Shown in pieces: positions 1 through 8,897 of a stretch of DNA of 64,000 bases (position 1 is its first letter; each line of letters starts with the position of its first letter). The notes under the pieces were generated by a model that ran no database searches, was not told where the DNA came from, and worked only from the letters and a program-made list of their open reading frames with translations. Source of the stretch: Pseudarthrobacter sp. L1SW (GTDB taxonomy: Bacteria > Actinomycetota > Actinomycetes > Actinomycetales > Micrococcaceae); contig NZ_CP078079.1 of the NCBI RefSeq assembly GCF_020809045.1, forward strand, positions 3,472,001-3,536,000, in the 5' to 3' direction. The position numbers were made by a program, and so were the translations under genes.

Positions 1-1509
1 GCAGCCGCAGGTGGAGTCGTTTCAGGTTCACCCACCGGCACTTCCGCTTTGCGGGCGTCGGCTGAGTACGGGGCGGAAGCGGAGCCTGCCTGAAGCGCCC
101 GGGCAGGGGCCGGCGCATCATCAGCACCTGGAGTGAAAGTGGAGGCAGAAACAGGAGCTTCAATGGCGGTTAGGACCGGGGCAGGTGGTTCACTGGCGCT
201 TACCGTCGCTTCAGCGGGAGCTGGAACAGAAGCTGCAGTCCCTTGCAGCCCACAATGTGTGCCTACTCCCGCCCATGCATCACCAAGCTGCAAATTCGCG
301 CAGGAGGGAAGAGGCGGAGTGGGCGGGGGTACAAACAGCAACCTGTTAGGAGTTGCACCTTTGTTGGCGCTGACTGCACCGATCGTGGCGTTATTGATCA
401 TTGTCTGCTGAACTTCGGCCGGAGACAGCGAACGATCACGGGAAAGCAGGATCGCAGCCGCACCAGAAACGTGAGGAGTAGCCATGGAGGTGCCATCCAA
501 ATTGTTGCTAGCGGTAGGAGAGCTATTCCACGCAGACCTGACGGCTACACCGGGGGCGTGAATATCAACGCAGGAACCGTAGTTGGACCATGATGCCTGG
601 GCATCATTGATGTTTGTTGCTGCGACGGTAATGGCAGATGGAACTTTGGCGGGGGAGGTAAGGCAGGCATCCTGACCGGAGTTTCCTGCTGCCGCTATTA
701 CTGTTATCCCGTCGTTTATGGCGCTTTGAACCGCCGTATCAAAGGAGGCATTGGTAAAACCGCCGACGCTTAGGTTCATCACCGCTGGTTGGCCGGCATT
801 ATGGTGCGATATCGCCCAGTCAATACCCGCCATGACTGTGGACGACCAGCCGCTCCCGTCACACTCAAGGGTTCGGACGGGAATGATGTTCGCTTTCTTG
901 GCAACGCCGTACGTTGTTCCCGCGGCGGTGCCGGCGACGTGGGTTCCGTGGCCGTTACAGTCATTAACTCCATGGCTGTCATTGATTGCGTTCCAGCTCG
1001 CAGGGACCCTGCCGGAAAACTCTGAATGGGACATGAGCAGTCCGGTATCAACGACGTAGACGTTCACGCCGGCCCCTTCAGCATCGAAGCCGTACTGCCC
1101 GTCTCTTCCGGACCGCTGATCCACCCGGTCAAGCCCCCCAGACGGATGTGGAACTGGCTATCGAAGCACGGCTGTCGAGTTCCACGGACGCTACGTCTGC
1201 CGATTCTTTTAGCGACTCCATTTCCTTAGGTGTCGCCACAACTACTGAAGCCTTCATTGCGTGGGAAAGCGTCGCTTTTACTTCTATCCCGTTTTGTTCC
1301 AGGGACCTGGACTCCACTTCCGCGTTCACGTTATTGCCGTACTTAACGATGTATCGGCTCTGCCCTTCCGGCAGGGAAGGCGAGTAAGAGGGAGCCGCGG
1401 GGGAAAGACTAAGGCCAGCATGAGCCACAGCGGGGCTCAGGAAGAGAGCCATTGATCCAGCAAAAACGGAGCTAACAGCAAAAAGGGCATGGGGCAAAAG
1501 CTTCTTCAT
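1..1509 (-). pseudogene. Secreted subtilisin-like (S8) serine protease, frameshifted and 5'-to-3' cut by window edge
   Basis: The frame starts at ATG 1509 with a signal peptide (positively charged MKKLLP, hydrophobic core, AVAHAG cleavage region) followed by an I9-type propeptide (about residues 50-115). It stops at 1129 after SVWGA. Removing one base from the C6 run at 1134-1139 restores a long frame that stays open to position 1. That frame carries a complete S8 catalytic domain: Asp in VDTG, His in GHGTHVAG, oxyanion Asn in AAGNSG and Ser in GTSMATPHVSG, then a Pro/Ala-rich C-terminal extension. Because the downstream domain is intact and shows no other lesion, the break is either very recent, a slippage-prone switch, or a sequencing error in the homopolymer. 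If real, only signal peptide and propeptide are made. The C-terminus lies outside the window. Confidence 0.88.
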
Positions 1510-1908
1510 GCAGTGGCTTTCCGTTCAGAGCTCTTCGCGTGACGGTCGCATAAGGACGGGAACGAAGAGCAGGGCTGGTCGACAATTTCCCTGCCGCGTT
1601 ACCGGCCGGGCGTAGCAGACGGTCCGGGGCTTCTGGAGCCTGCCAGGTGAAGGGAAGCTGCGCACCGACCCGGGCTTACTGCTTATTGGTAAGGCAACTG
1701 TAAGCACGGGTTTGGATGCGAAAACGGGATTTGGTCCGTGACGCGGATTCCTAGGGAAATCCTGCGCATTTTTTGCGATAAGCCTTGCCTGGCGCTGGTT
1801 CCGGCCTCATCCGGATCCGCGCCGGCCGGAGGGTTAGTGGAGCGCAGAACACAGCGAACGACGGCGGGACCTCCCGCCGTCGTTCGCTTTAGTTTTGTGC
1901 GCCTCCCG
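1510..1908. other. Intergenic stretch with one palindromic repeat
   Basis: No convincing coding frame is seen. The stretch separates the protease start (reading left) from the 3' end of the MFS gene and holds one member of the palindromic repeat family at 1853-1888. Short open frames here lack ribosome sites and normal codon bias. The protease promoter should lie in the left half, but no clear -10/-35 pair was identified. Confidence 0.6.
1853..1888. repeat. Intergenic palindromic repeat, copy 1 (terminator-like)
   Basis: Left arm AGCGAACGACGGCGGGA pairs perfectly (17 bp) with the right arm across a 2-nt loop and is followed on the + strand by TTAGTTTT. It lies just past the 3' end of the MFS gene. 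This copy has AGCGAACG where most copies have AGCGGACG, and the change is compensated on the other arm, so pairing is conserved. Confidence 0.85.
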
Positions 1909-3246
1909 CTAGACCTTTGCGGGTTCTGCCACCTTCAGGGGTTCGATCTTGCCCATCACGAAGAGGTAGTTGGCGGCGCCGATCAGGGCCACCGCACCGA
2001 TGACGGCGAGCGGTGCCACGAAGGAGCCGGTCTGGTCCACAAGGACGCCGATCAGGATCGGGGTAAAGATGCCCGCCAGGTTGGAGGCGAAGTTCTGCAG
2101 GCCGCCGATGGAGCCCACGTGGCGTGAGCTCGGGGCGACGTCGGCCGGCAGTGACCAGATGCCTGTTGCCGCGACGGTGAGGCTGGAGTATGCCACCGAC
2201 AGCAGGGCCAGCGCCATCCAGGCCTCGGGTACCAGGGCCGCGAACATGATGACTGAGCCGCCGGCCAGGCCGCCGGCGATGGCGGTCTTGCGGACGCGGG
2301 TGATCGACACGCCCCGCTGGACGGCGCGGTCTGCAACGTAGCCGGCCAGCCAGCCGAACAGCACGGCGCAGATTCCGGGGATGGCGCCGAAGAAGCCGAG
2401 CTTGAGCAGGTCGAAGCCGCGCTCCTTGACCAGGTAGCTCGGGAAGAACGTGATGAAGAAGTAGATGGCGCTGTTGAGGCAGAAGAAGCCGAACATCATG
2501 CTCAGGACTGTCCGGTACTTGAACAGCGACCGCCACGGAAGCTTTGCGGCACCCTCGTCATCGCTGGCTGCGCTGCGGGCGCCGCCTTCCTGGATATAGG
2601 CAACCTCGGCAGCATCCGCCGTCGGGTGCTCCTCCGGGCTGCGGTAGACCTTCCACCAGACGGCCGCCCAGATGATGCCGGCAATGCCGATAATGATGAA
2701 CACGGCGTGCCAGGACGTGAAGGCAACAATCAGGGTCACGATCGGCAGCGCGATCACCGCGCCTACACGGGATCCGGAGTCCCAGATGCTCGTGGCAAAC
2801 GCACGCTCCCGGACCGGGAACCAGGTGGCCACCACCTTGGCCGCGGTGCTGGGGGCGGGGCTTTCGCCAACACCGAGCAGGAACCGGGCGGCGAAAAGGG
2901 ACCAGAAATTTGTGGCGGCAGCGGTAACCATGGTGAAGACGGACCACCAGACGGCCGCGAGCGAGAACGACCTGCGCGGGCCCACCTTGTCCACGTACCA
3001 GCCGGCGGCCAGCTGGCAGAAGTCGTAGGCCCAGAAGAAGGCCGCGAAGATCAGGCCCTGCTGGGTTGCCGAGAGCTCGAAGTCCTTGCCCATGAACGGC
3101 AGCGCAACACTGAGGCTGGAGCGGTCGAGGTAGTTGATGCTGAGGCCGATGAAGGCGAGCCAGATGATCATCCAGCGTTTGCGGGTCATGGTTCGGGGAG
3201 CCTTGGGGGAAGTTTTGGGGGCAAGCCTACTGCCTAGAGCAGTCAT
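1909..3246 (-). CDS. MFS transporter, ACS (anion:cation symporter) family, probable sugar-acid importer
   Basis: 445 residues. The start at ATG 3246 is preceded by AAAGGAGAC; longer open frame upstream is not supported by a ribosome site. The first membrane helix ends in NYLDRSSLSVALP, close to the ACS-family signature, and about 12 hydrophobic segments follow, with the usual long central loop between helices 6 and 7 (charged, residues about 200-240). ACS members import hexuronates, galactonate, glucarate and similar acids with protons. It is divergent from a GntR regulator, and both it and the following dehydratase operon carry the same TCATATA-type sites, so uptake and breakdown of one sugar acid are probably co-induced. 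The exact substrate is not readable from sequence. Confidence 0.85.
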   Translation of the reverse strand: MTALGSRLAPKTSPKAPRTMTRKRWMIIWLAFIGLSINYLDRSSLSVALPFMGKDFELSATQQGLIFAAFFWAYDFCQLAAGWYVDKVGPRRSFSLAAVWWSVFTMVTAAATNFWSLFAARFLLGVGESPAPSTAAKVVATWFPVRERAFATSIWDSGSRVGAVIALPIVTLIVAFTSWHAVFIIIGIAGIIWAAVWWKVYRSPEEHPTADAAEVAYIQEGGARSAASDDEGAAKLPWRSLFKYRTVLSMMFGFFCLNSAIYFFITFFPSYLVKERGFDLLKLGFFGAIPGICAVLFGWLAGYVADRAVQRGVSITRVRKTAIAGGLAGGSVIMFAALVPEAWMALALLSVAYSSLTVAATGIWSLPADVAPSSRHVGSIGGLQNFASNLAGIFTPILIGVLVDQTGSFVAPLAVIGAVALIGAANYLFVMGKIEPLKVAEPAKV

Positions 3247-3321
3247 ACGGTCTCCTTTGACGTAAACAGGGGCTTCGGGCGCAGCGGCCAAGGAAGGGCC
3301 GGGCGCATTTTCGGGGGAAAC

Positions 3322-3353
3322 GATCATATAGGAATGTTGTTGATCATATATGG
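3322..3353. promoter_or_regulatory. Two operator-like sites in the MFS/GntR divergent region
   Basis: GATCATATAGGAA (from 3322) and GATCATATATGGAAA (from 3342) are direct repeats spaced 20 bp apart, about two helical turns. Closely similar sites occur in front of the dehydratase operon at 4284-4312. The shared occurrence makes them the best candidates for the binding sites of the neighbouring GntR protein. Confidence 0.6.
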
Positions 3354-3468
3354 AAAGTGATCCAGGACAAGTCCCCGCCCGGCAAAAACTTCGCCACGGT
3401 CCCCAAACCGGCCAGTGGCTTATGATTCCCACAGCGACTCCGGCAACACACTGCGAAGAGGTAAATGC

Positions 3469-4194
3469 GTGCCACCACGTCAACCGTCCGAGACTTCCCG
3501 CATCAAGGCAGCCGTCACCGACGTCTATTCCGCGATGCGGGCGTCCATCCTGAACGGCGAAATCGAGCCGGGCACCCGGATCAACATCGACGCCGTTTCC
3601 CGCGCCATGGGCGTATCCCAAACCCCGGTGCGGGAGGTGCTCCAGCGGCTGGAGGGCGACAACCTGGTGGTGTACACGCCTGGCCGCGGCTACAGCACCA
3701 CTCCCCTGCTGGGCCTGGACGAGCTGCGTTCCCTATTTGAATTCCGGCTGCTGGTGGAGCCGTGGGCCGCCCGGGCGGCAGCAGTGGACCGGCTCGCCAA
3801 CCCTGCCCGCGCCCTGGAAAGGGAACTGGCCACCTTCCAGGGCCTTATCCAGGCCGGCGGCGACCTGAGGCAGGACCTCGTTGCCCATGACACCCGCTTC
3901 CACGACACCATCCTTGCGGCGGCCGGTAACCCGGTGGTCCGGCACGCTTTCGCCCAGACGCACTGCCACCTGCACACCTTCCGCCTCTACCCCGCGGACG
4001 TGGACGGCGCCAGCACCATGGCCGAGCACTCGGCCGTCCGGGAGGCCATCCAGGCCTGCCGTCCGGAGGAAGCCGAAGCGGCCATGGCGGAACACATCAG
4101 GAATTCCTTTACCCGCTTTGCGCAGGCGTTCGAGGGAAAGGTGGACCTGGAGCCCCTCGAGGAGGGCGGGCCGCCCAGGACCCGCATCGTCTGA
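3469..4194 (+). CDS. GntR-family transcriptional regulator with FCD ligand domain
   Basis: 241 residues from GTG 3469, chosen because AGAGG lies 7 nt upstream; an in-frame GTG at 3415 would add 18 residues. Residues about 10-75 form a winged helix-turn-helix (ISRAMGVSQTPVREVLQRLE-like pattern, with the typical VSQTPVREVL recognition helix). The rest is an all-helical FCD domain with the metal-ligand pattern Asp/His (AHDTRFHDTI), then two further His positions in HSAV and EHI. FCD-GntR proteins usually repress sugar-acid operons and are released by the acid or its breakdown product. The gene sits between the importer and the dehydratase operon and ends in a strong terminator. Confidence 0.9.
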   Translation: MPPRQPSETSRIKAAVTDVYSAMRASILNGEIEPGTRINIDAVSRAMGVSQTPVREVLQRLEGDNLVVYTPGRGYSTTPLLGLDELRSLFEFRLLVEPWAARAAAVDRLANPARALERELATFQGLIQAGGDLRQDLVAHDTRFHDTILAAAGNPVVRHAFAQTHCHLHTFRLYPADVDGASTMAEHSAVREAIQACRPEEAEAAMAEHIRNSFTRFAQAFEGKVDLEPLEEGGPPRTRIV

Positions 4195-4212
4195 CCGCAG
4201 GCGAGCCAGCAG

Positions 4213-4246
4213 AAGGAAGCCCGGCAACGCGCCGGGCTTCCTTTTT
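4213..4246 (+). terminator. Rho-independent terminator after the GntR gene
   Basis: AAGGAAGCCCGGC and GCCGGGCTTCCTT form a 13-bp stem with a 5-nt loop, followed by TTTTCG. It separates the regulator from the dehydratase operon, which therefore needs its own promoter around 4280. Confidence 0.88.
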
Positions 4247-4283
4247 CGTTGGACCGGCCACAAGACTTGATCTGGGTCACGGA

Positions 4284-4312
4284 CCATATATGATTACGGA
4301 AGTTCATATAGG
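4284..4312. promoter_or_regulatory. Paired operator-like sites upstream of the dehydratase operon
   Basis: CCATATATGAT at 4284 is the inverted form, and TTCATATAGGAAA at 4303 the direct form, of the sites seen at 3322 and 3342. Consensus by eye is TCATATA(T)GGAAA. The pair lies 40-68 nt upstream of the dehydratase start. Confidence 0.58.
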
Positions 4313-4351
4313 AAAGCCCAGAAATCCTCCCAGTGCAGAGAGAAGACCAGC

Positions 4352-5698
4352 ATGCCTTCCATTTCTTCCATCCGTACCCAGGACGTCCGTTTCCCGACGT
4401 CCCTGGAACTCGATGGCTCCGACGCGGTCAACGTTGACCCCGACTACTCCGCCGCCTACGTGGTCATCCGCACGGACGCGGGCGACGAAGGCCATGGGTT
4501 TGTGTTCAGCTGCGGCCGCGGCAACGAAGTCATCACCCACGCCATCGATTCCTATGCCGCCCTCCTGCTGGGCCGGGACATCGACGAGCTCATCTACGAC
4601 CTGGGCAATGCTTCCAAGCGGCTGATCCACGATTCCCAGCTACGGTGGCTCGGCCCGGAGAAGGGCGTCACCCAGATGGCGGCCGGTGCCTTGGTCAGCG
4701 CCCTCTGGGACATCCGGGCCCGGCGCGAAAACAAGCCGCTGTGGCTCCTGCTCAGCGAAATGCCCGCCGAGGAGATCGTCGACGTCGTCGATTTCACCCA
4801 CATCCGCGACGCCCTCAACCCCCAGCAGGCACTGGATATCCTGCGCGCCGGGGAGGACGGCAAGGCGGCGCGGATCGCCGCACTCAAAGCGGACGGCTAT
4901 CCCGCCTACACCACCTCCCCCGGCTGGCTGGGCTACAGCGACGAGAAGCTGGTCCGGCTCAGCAAGCAGGCGGTGGCCGACGGCTTCTCCATGATCAAGC
5001 TCAAGGTGGGCGGCGACCTGAACGATGACCGCCGCCGCATGTCCCTGGCCCGGCAGGCCGTGGGTGACCTCCCCATCGCCATCGACGCCAACCAGCGGTG
5101 GGAGGTCTCCGAAGCGATCGAATGGGTGAACCACCTGGCCGAGTTCAACCCGTACTGGATTGAAGAGCCAACCAGCACTGACGACATCCTGGGCCACGCC
5201 GAGATCCGCAGGGGCGTCGCACCGGTCCGCGTGGCCACCGGTGAGGCCGTCGCCAGCCGCATCGTGTTCAAGCAGCTCCTGCAGGCCGGCGCCATCGACG
5301 TCCTCCAGCTGGACTCCACCCGCGTGGGCGGCGTCAACGAGAACATCGCCAACCTGCTGCTCGCCGCGAAGTTCGGCGTCCCGGTGTGCCCGCACGCGGG
5401 CGGCGTGGGGCTCTGCGAGCTGGTCCAGCATTTCTCCTTCTTCGACTACGCGGCCATTACCGGCAGCCAGGACGGCCGCATGATCGAGTATGTGGACCAC
5501 CTGCACGAGCACTTCGCCGAGCCGGTCCGCATTATCAACGGCCGCTACGCCGCCCCGCAGCTGCCCGGCACCGGCGCAGAAATGCTCAGCGCCTCGCGGG
5601 CACGGTGGGAGTTCCCGGGCGGCGCCGGCTGGGCGGAAGTGGGCAACCGCGCCGCCGTCACCGGCGCCCAGCTCGCCCAGGCGGGAGGCGCCCGATGA
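4352..5698 (+). CDS. Enolase-superfamily sugar-acid dehydratase (L-fuconate dehydratase type)
   Basis: 448 residues. N-terminal capping domain, then a TIM barrel with the acid-sugar dehydratase residues: KLKVGG (K-x-K, about 215), Asp in AIDANQRW, Glu in WIEEPT, Glu in ATGEAVA and His in CPHAGG (about 347). The stretch [10 protein letters not shown] and [15 protein letters not shown] resemble L-fuconate dehydratase, which removes water from L-fuconate to give 2-keto-3-deoxy-L-fuconate. The two genes that follow overlap it by 4 nt each and match a pentonate (Weimberg) route better, so the true substrate may be a pentonate such as L-arabinonate rather than fuconate; the two share the ring-carbon stereochemistry that matters. 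Cytoplasmic. Confidence 0.87.
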   Translation: MPSISSIRTQDVRFPTSLELDGSDAVNVDPDYSAAYVVIRTDAGDEGHGFVFSCGRGNEVITHAIDSYAALLLGRDIDELIYDLGNASKRLIHDSQLRWLGPEKGVTQMAAGALVSALWDIRARRENKPLWLLLSEMPAEEIVDVVDFTHIRDALNPQQALDILRAGEDGKAARIAALKADGYPAYTTSPGWLGYSDEKLVRLSKQAVADGFSMIKLKVGGDLNDDRRRMSLARQAVGDLPIAIDANQRWEVSEAIEWVNHLAEFNPYWIEEPTSTDDILGHAEIRRGVAPVRVATGEAVASRIVFKQLLQAGAIDVLQLDSTRVGGVNENIANLLLAAKFGVPVCPHAGGVGLCELVQHFSFFDYAAITGSQDGRMIEYVDHLHEHFAEPVRIINGRYAAPQLPGTGAEMLSASRARWEFPGGAGWAEVGNRAAVTGAQLAQAGGAR

Positions 5699-7176
5699 CC
5701 ACCAGCGTGGCTGAGCTGGACGCCGCCGTCGAAGCCGCCCACGCCGCCTTCGAAAAGGCCCGGACGGCGGACCCATTCACCCGCGCGTCCTGGCTGGAGG
5801 CTGTTGCAGCAGCCCTGGACAATGACGCCGATGCGCTCGTGGCCGTCGCGCAGCAGGAAACACACCTGGCCGAGGCGCGGCTCCGCGGCGAACTGAAGCG
5901 CAGCACCTTCCAGCTCCGGCTGTTCGCGGACGAAATCCGGCGCGGCGAGCACTTCGACGCCACCATCGACCACGCGGACCCGAAATGGGGGATGGGGCCG
6001 CGGCCGGACCTGCGCCGCTACAACGTGCCGCTGGGTGTGGTGGGCGTCTTCGGCGCCTCCAACTTCCCCTTTGCCTTCGGCGTGATGGGCGGCGACAGCG
6101 CCTCGGCTCTGGCCGCCGGCTGCGCGGTGGTGCACAAGGCGCACGACGGCCACGTCCAACTGGCCTCGCGCACCGCGGAAATTGTGGTGGCCGCTCTCCA
6201 AGCTGCCGGGGCGCCGTCGGGACTCTTCTCCCTGGTGACCGGACGGTCCGCCGCGGAGGCCCTCGTTGACCACCCCCTGACCAAGGCCATCGGTTTCACC
6301 GGCTCGACGGCGGGCGGCCGCGCCCTGTTCAACCGCGCCGCCGCACGGCCCGAGCCCATTCCCTTCTTCGGCGAGCTCGGCGGAATCAATGCCGTCTTCG
6401 TCACCGAAAACGCATGGGCCGCCCGCCGCGATGAGATCGTGGCAGGGTACGCGGGTTCCTTCACCCTGGGCATGGGCCAGTTCTGCACCAAACCGGGACT
6501 GCTGTTCGTTCCCCGCGGGCACACCGACGCCGTCCGCGCGGCCCTGAACGAGGCACTGAAGGGTTTCGCTGCCGCACCGCTGCTCAGCGAGCGGCTGCAC
6601 CAGGGGTACGCGGGCGCCGTCGAAGGTTTGCGCGGTACGCAGGGCGTGGAGGTGCTGGTGGAGGGAGACTTTGCCGAGGCGCCGTCCCCCACGGTGCTGC
6701 GCACCTCGGCGTCCGCGGTCCGCAAGGACCCGTCTATCCTGCGCCAGGAGATGTTCGGGCCGGCGAGCCTCATTGTGGAGTACGGGGACGAGTCGGAGCT
6801 CCCGGCATTGGCCGGGCTCCTTGAGGGACAGCTCACCACCACGCTGCAGGCGGAAGCGGACGACGACGTCTCCGACCTTGCCGCCCGGCTCACCGACATC
6901 AGCGGCCGGGTGCTGTGGAACGGCTGGCCCACGGGCGTTACCGTCAGCTACGCGCAGCACCACGGCGGCCCGTACCCGGCGACGTCGTCGAACACCACGT
7001 CTGTGGGGACGGCAGCCATACGGCGTTTCCTGCGCCCGGTCGCCTACCAGTCCTTCCCTGCGGAGCGGCTGCCGGAGCCGGTGCAGGATGCCAACCCCTG
7101 GCGGGTGCCGCAGCGCGTGGACGGAGAGTGGCACCGGCCGGAAGGTGCGCCGGCGACGGCGGGTGGCGGCCAGTGA
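5695..7176 (+). CDS. NADP-type aldehyde dehydrogenase, probable 2-oxoglutarate semialdehyde dehydrogenase
   Basis: 493 residues. Start ATG 5695 overlaps the previous stop (ATGA). ALDH fold with the catalytic Glu in GELGGINA (about 226) and catalytic Cys in GQFCTKPG (about 263); the substrate-entry end has the MFGPASL pattern shared with this family. The [10 protein letters not shown] context and length fit the 2,5-dioxovalerate (alpha-ketoglutarate semialdehyde) dehydrogenase branch rather than classical betaine-type ALDH. In a Weimberg route it performs the last step, giving 2-oxoglutarate. A lactaldehyde role in a fucose route is the alternative. Translationally coupled on both sides. Confidence 0.85.
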   Translation: MTTSVAELDAAVEAAHAAFEKARTADPFTRASWLEAVAAALDNDADALVAVAQQETHLAEARLRGELKRSTFQLRLFADEIRRGEHFDATIDHADPKWGMGPRPDLRRYNVPLGVVGVFGASNFPFAFGVMGGDSASALAAGCAVVHKAHDGHVQLASRTAEIVVAALQAAGAPSGLFSLVTGRSAAEALVDHPLTKAIGFTGSTAGGRALFNRAAARPEPIPFFGELGGINAVFVTENAWAARRDEIVAGYAGSFTLGMGQFCTKPGLLFVPRGHTDAVRAALNEALKGFAAAPLLSERLHQGYAGAVEGLRGTQGVEVLVEGDFAEAPSPTVLRTSASAVRKDPSILRQEMFGPASLIVEYGDESELPALAGLLEGQLTTTLQAEADDDVSDLAARLTDISGRVLWNGWPTGVTVSYAQHHGGPYPATSSNTTSVGTAAIRRFLRPVAYQSFPAERLPEPVQDANPWRVPQRVDGEWHRPEGAPATAGGGQ

Positions 7177-8372
7177 ACGCGCCCAGCGACATCAGCCCGG
7201 TGTCGGTCCTTCCGGAGGATGCTGCCGGGGCGCTCCTGATCGGCAGGATCTGGGACGTCGACTCCTTCGGTCCGCGCGTCGTCGCAGTCCAGGGCGGGGA
7301 CGTCTATGACCTCCAGCCCCTGGCCGGGACAGTCTCAGAACTCCTTGAACGCCCGGACCTCGTAACTGCTATCCGAGCCGCCATGACCGCGCCCCGGTGG
7401 GCAACGTCGGAGATCATCGAAGCCTCGCTGGCCCGCGACACCACCCGCCCGCATCTTCTGGCCCCCGTGGACCTCCAGGTCATCAAGGCCTGCGGCGTGA
7501 CGTTTGTGGACAGCATGATCGAGCGGGTGATCGAGGAGCGCTGCGCCGGCGACGCCAGCCGCGCCGAGCAGACCCGTGAGCTGGTGGCGAAGGCACTGGG
7601 CGGCAGCATCGCAGCCATCCGACCGGGCTCCGCCGAAGCCGCAGAGGCCAAGAAGGTGCTGATCCAGGAAGGGCTGTGGTCGCAGTATTTGGAGGTGGGC
7701 ATCGGACCGGACCCCGAGGTGTTCACCAAAGCCCCCGTGCTGTCCTCGGTGGGACTTGGCGCCCAGGTGGGGATCCCGTCGTTTTCCTCCTGGAACAACC
7801 CCGAGCCGGAGCTGGTGCTCATCGCCACCTCGGAGGGTACCGTTGTGGGCGCAACACTGGGCAACGACGTCAACCTGCGCGATGTCGAGGGCCGGAGCGC
7901 CCTGCTGCTGGGCAAAGCGAAGGACAACAACGCCTCCAGCGCCCTGGGCCCCTTCATCCGCTTGTTCGACGCCCACTTCACCCTGGATACCCTCCGCGAC
8001 GAGGAAATCCTGCTGCGGGTCGATGGCGCGGACGGCTACAGCCTTGAGGGGCGGAACTCGGTGGCACGGATCAGCCGGCCCTTCGAGGAACTGGTCGCCG
8101 CAACGCGCGGACGCCACCACCAGTACCCGGACGGCTTCGCCCTGTTCACCGGCACCCTCTTCGCCCCCACGCAGGACCGCGACGAGCCGGGGCAGGGCTT
8201 CACGCACAAAATGGGCGATACCGTCACCATCCGCAGCCGGCACCTCGGCGCACTCATCAACCAGGTGGGCCGCGCCGAGGAATTGCCGGAATGGTCCTAT
8301 GGGCTGCGCCAGCTGTTCGAGTACCTGCACCACCAGCGGGCACTCCAGGAGTCCGCTGCCCAGGTGCGGTAG
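7173..8372 (+). CDS. FAH-fold 2-keto-3-deoxy-pentonate dehydratase-like protein (XylX/AraD1 type)
   Basis: 399 residues from GTG 7173, overlapping the previous stop (GTGA). The C-terminal two thirds is a fumarylacetoacetate-hydrolase fold. The block SSWNNPEPEL, GNDVNLRDVEGRSAL, KAKDNNASSALGPF closely matches what I recall of Caulobacter XylX, which dehydrates 2-keto-3-deoxy-D-xylonate to 2-oxoglutarate semialdehyde. The length (about 400) also fits XylX rather than the shorter (about 285) diketo-deoxyfuconate hydrolases. Together with the preceding two genes this gives dehydratase, second dehydratase and semialdehyde dehydrogenase, the three late steps of oxidative pentose breakdown. Sugar dehydrogenase and lactonase are not in the window. 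Confidence 0.83.
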   Translation: MNAPSDISPVSVLPEDAAGALLIGRIWDVDSFGPRVVAVQGGDVYDLQPLAGTVSELLERPDLVTAIRAAMTAPRWATSEIIEASLARDTTRPHLLAPVDLQVIKACGVTFVDSMIERVIEERCAGDASRAEQTRELVAKALGGSIAAIRPGSAEAAEAKKVLIQEGLWSQYLEVGIGPDPEVFTKAPVLSSVGLGAQVGIPSFSSWNNPEPELVLIATSEGTVVGATLGNDVNLRDVEGRSALLLGKAKDNNASSALGPFIRLFDAHFTLDTLRDEEILLRVDGADGYSLEGRNSVARISRPFEELVAATRGRHHQYPDGFALFTGTLFAPTQDRDEPGQGFTHKMGDTVTIRSRHLGALINQVGRAEELPEWSYGLRQLFEYLHHQRALQESAAQVR

Positions 8373-8376
8373 GCGG

Positions 8377-8423
8377 ACAAAAGCGGACGGCGGCGGGAGG
8401 TTCCCGCCGCCGTCCGCTTTTGT
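8377..8423. repeat. Intergenic palindromic repeat, copy 2 (terminator of the dehydratase operon)
   Basis: Longest copy: a perfect 22-bp stem (left arm 8377-8398, right arm 8402-8423) with loop GGT. The stem ends in AAAAGCGG/CCGCTTTT, giving a U-run for + strand transcripts, and begins 5 nt after the operon stop. It carries GACGGCGG in place of GACGACGG, compensated on the other arm. Confidence 0.88.
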
Positions 8424-8504
8424 TGTGGGGAACAAGCCCGGCGTTGGTGCCGTTGAGATACCTACGAGCATGCCGCCTGCCGGCACCCAACAGAACGGAA
8501 CCAC

Positions 8505-8789
8505 ATGGTCAGGGCTATCTGGAACGGAAAAGTCATCGCCGAATCCGCGGACACCGTGGTGGTGGAGGGCAACCACTACTTCCCCCGCGACGCCGTCAAC
8601 GCCGGCTACCTCAGGGACAGCGACCTGTACTCCTTCTGCCCGTGGAAGGGCAAAGCCAGCTACCACACGCTGGAAGTGGACGGGAAGCTGAACGTGGACG
8701 CGGCCTGGTTCTACCCGGAGCCGAAGCCGCGCGCCAAGCAGATCGAGGACCGCATCGCCTTCTGGCGCGGCGTGACCATCGAGAGCTAG
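8505..8789 (+). CDS. DUF427 family protein
   Basis: 94 residues, a single DUF427 domain recognised by WNGKVIAES near the start, FPRDAV, the cysteine-bearing CPWKGKASY, and AAWFYPEP near the end. DUF427 proteins are small cytoplasmic beta-rich proteins of unknown function. The gene stands alone between two palindromic repeats (8377-8423 and 8821-8860), so it is probably its own transcription unit. Confidence 0.88.
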   Translation: MVRAIWNGKVIAESADTVVVEGNHYFPRDAVNAGYLRDSDLYSFCPWKGKASYHTLEVDGKLNVDAAWFYPEPKPRAKQIEDRIAFWRGVTIES

Positions 8790-8820
8790 CGGGCTCACCC
8801 AAAGCGGGACCTCCTTAAAG

Positions 8821-8860
8821 CAAGCGGACGACGGCGGGACCTCCCGCCGTCGTCCGCTTG
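8821..8860. repeat. Intergenic palindromic repeat, copy 3
   Basis: Arms CAAGCGGACGACGGCGGGA and its exact complement (19 bp) around a 2-nt loop (CC). It lies between the convergent DUF427 and arabinofuranosidase genes, the place expected for a bidirectional terminator. Confidence 0.88.
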
Positions 8861-8897
8861 TGTGTGGCTCCGCTCCCCCCAGTCGACGGCGGAAGCG

